A stretch of DNA of 6,232 nt from Croceibacterium_A sp964439725. Lineage in GTDB: Bacteria > Pseudomonadota > Alphaproteobacteria > Sphingomonadales > Sphingomonadaceae. This document shows positions 5,593-6,232 of the stretch, one piece after another. Numbering within the stretch: the stretch's first letter is position 1; every line of letters starts with the position of its first letter. The notes beneath the pieces were generated by a model that was not told the DNA's origin, ran no database searches, and saw only the letters and a program-made list of their open reading frames with translations. Location: the NCBI GenBank assembly GCA_964439725.1, contig CAYTPY010000110.1, positions 1-6,232 on the forward strand, in the 5' to 3' direction. The translations under genes were made by a program, and so were the position numbers.

Positions 5593-6232
5593 GCCGCACG
5601 GCCTGCAACGCCAGCAACGCCACCACGGCGATCACCACCGCGCCCACGTACCACGGCGCATCGTGCCCAACCTCGGCATAGATCAACCCGAACAACGGCG
5701 GCGCGAGAATGCGCCCGACCGCATTCGACGCCATCAGCAGCCCCATCGTCCCGCCTTGCCGATCGGGCGGGATATTGCGCGAAAGCAGCGCCCCCGCCGA
5801 CGGAAACGCCAGGCTATGGCCGACCATCAGCAGCCCCATCAGCGCCACGCCCGATATGGGCATTCGAATCAGCGGCTGCAGCAACATCGAGACCGCCAAC
5901 AGCAGCAGCCCCATCACGATGACCCGCGCTTCACCATAGCGCGCCACCAGCGGCCCGATCAGGACCAGCTGCGCGAACAGCCCGCCCCCGCCGATCGCCA
6001 GGAAGGCAAAGCCGAGGTCATTGGCGCTCCACCCAAAGTTCTCCTCGCTCCACAATCCGTAGATCGCTTCCATCGATGCGAACATCGCGATGCCGAAGAA
6101 CGAGATTACGAACAGGCGCAGCAGCAGCGGCTGCCCTCCCACGAAACGAAACGCCTCGCTATAGGCGGGCAGCGGCGCGCCTTTGCCCTTGGGCGGGACC
6201 GCGTCGCGTAGCGCCGCCAGGCACCAGATCGA
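5531..6232 (-). CDS. MFS transporter (DHA1/Tet-like), C-terminal half, runs off right edge
   Basis: The frame is open from the right edge of the window to a TGA at 5533-5531, giving 233 residues without a true start. A GTG at 6142 is in frame but lies at the start of the second bundle, so it is not taken as the start. The visible part begins with a polar central loop (AALRDAVPPKGKGAPLP, about 6-22), then six hydrophobic segments at about 37-60, 71-93, 103-121, 126-150, 163-186 and 192-212, matching helices 7-12 of a 12-helix transporter. A motif-A-like stretch GPLVARYGEARVIVMG (93-108) follows the second of these, and NIPPDRQGGTMGLLMASNAVGRILAPPLFG resembles the corresponding region of TetA-type drug/proton antiporters (about 153-182). 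The substrate cannot be told. The C-terminal tail after about residue 214 is polar, alanine-rich and overlaps the end of the yedI-like gene on the other strand. Confidence 0.9.
   Translation of the reverse strand, partial: SIWCLAALRDAVPPKGKGAPLPAYSEAFRFVGGQPLLLRLFVISFFGIAMFASMEAIYGLWSEENFGWSANDLGFAFLAIGGGGLFAQLVLIGPLVARYGEARVIVMGLLLLAVSMLLQPLIRMPISGVALMGLLMVGHSLAFPSAGALLSRNIPPDRQGGTMGLLMASNAVGRILAPPLFGLIYAEVGHDAPWYVGAVVIAVVALLALQAVRLSAPRPLLSAAGAGDAAPPR

Noticed and set aside
5531..6142. Reading the MFS protein as a complete 203-residue half-size transporter starting at the GTG at 6142.
   Set aside because: The frame stays open to the window edge with a sensible central-loop sequence upstream, and no ribosome binding site supports the GTG. 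It is the C-terminal half of a normal-sized transporter.
5663..6211. A 182-codon plus-strand open frame opposite the MFS gene.
   Set aside because: The translation is almost entirely R, Q, H, P and D, as expected for the reverse of hydrophobic membrane codons, while the minus strand gives six clear membrane helices.

Overview
The window is GC-rich, densely coded DNA with short intergenic gaps. The protein families and gene order (NodT-type outer-membrane lipoprotein, HlyD-type adaptor, separate MacB-like ATPase and permease, then an exported COG4798-type methyltransferase and a DUF808/YedI protein) suggest an alphaproteobacterium, most likely of the Sphingomonadales/Erythrobacteraceae type. 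That placement is an inference from general resemblance; there is no rRNA or other marker gene here.

Left part (1-3648, all minus strand): a four-gene tripartite efflux operon, read from right to left. It starts with an outer-membrane channel lipoprotein (2236-3648), followed by a membrane-anchored periplasmic adaptor (914-2239), an ABC ATPase (198-917) and a MacB-like permease (1-198, running off the left edge). All three junctions are stop/start overlaps (ATGA, GTGA, TGATG), so the genes are very probably co-transcribed and translationally coupled. Together they would form an inner-membrane ABC pump, a periplasmic adaptor and an outer-membrane duct, a MacAB-TolC-like machine whose substrate cannot be read from sequence. 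Unlike classical MacB, the ATPase and permease are separate polypeptides.

Middle (3649-4641): a 168-base gap upstream of the efflux operon, with a pair of GTATT repeats and a weak hairpin; a secreted methyltransferase-fold protein (3817-4545, minus); and a 96-base divergent intergenic region.

Right part (4642-6232): a YedI/DUF808 inner-membrane protein on the plus strand (4642-5592), and the C-terminal half of an MFS drug-type transporter on the minus strand (5531-6232, running off the right edge). These two converge and share 62 coding bases at their 3' ends.

I see no tRNA, rRNA, CRISPR array, insertion sequence, prophage gene or toxin-antitoxin pair, and no convincing undescribed system. 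The region looks like ordinary chromosome. The most interesting points are the methyltransferase-like protein with a signal peptide and an unusual cofactor site, the 62-base antisense coding overlap, and the tightly coupled split-MacB operon with no regulator gene in view.
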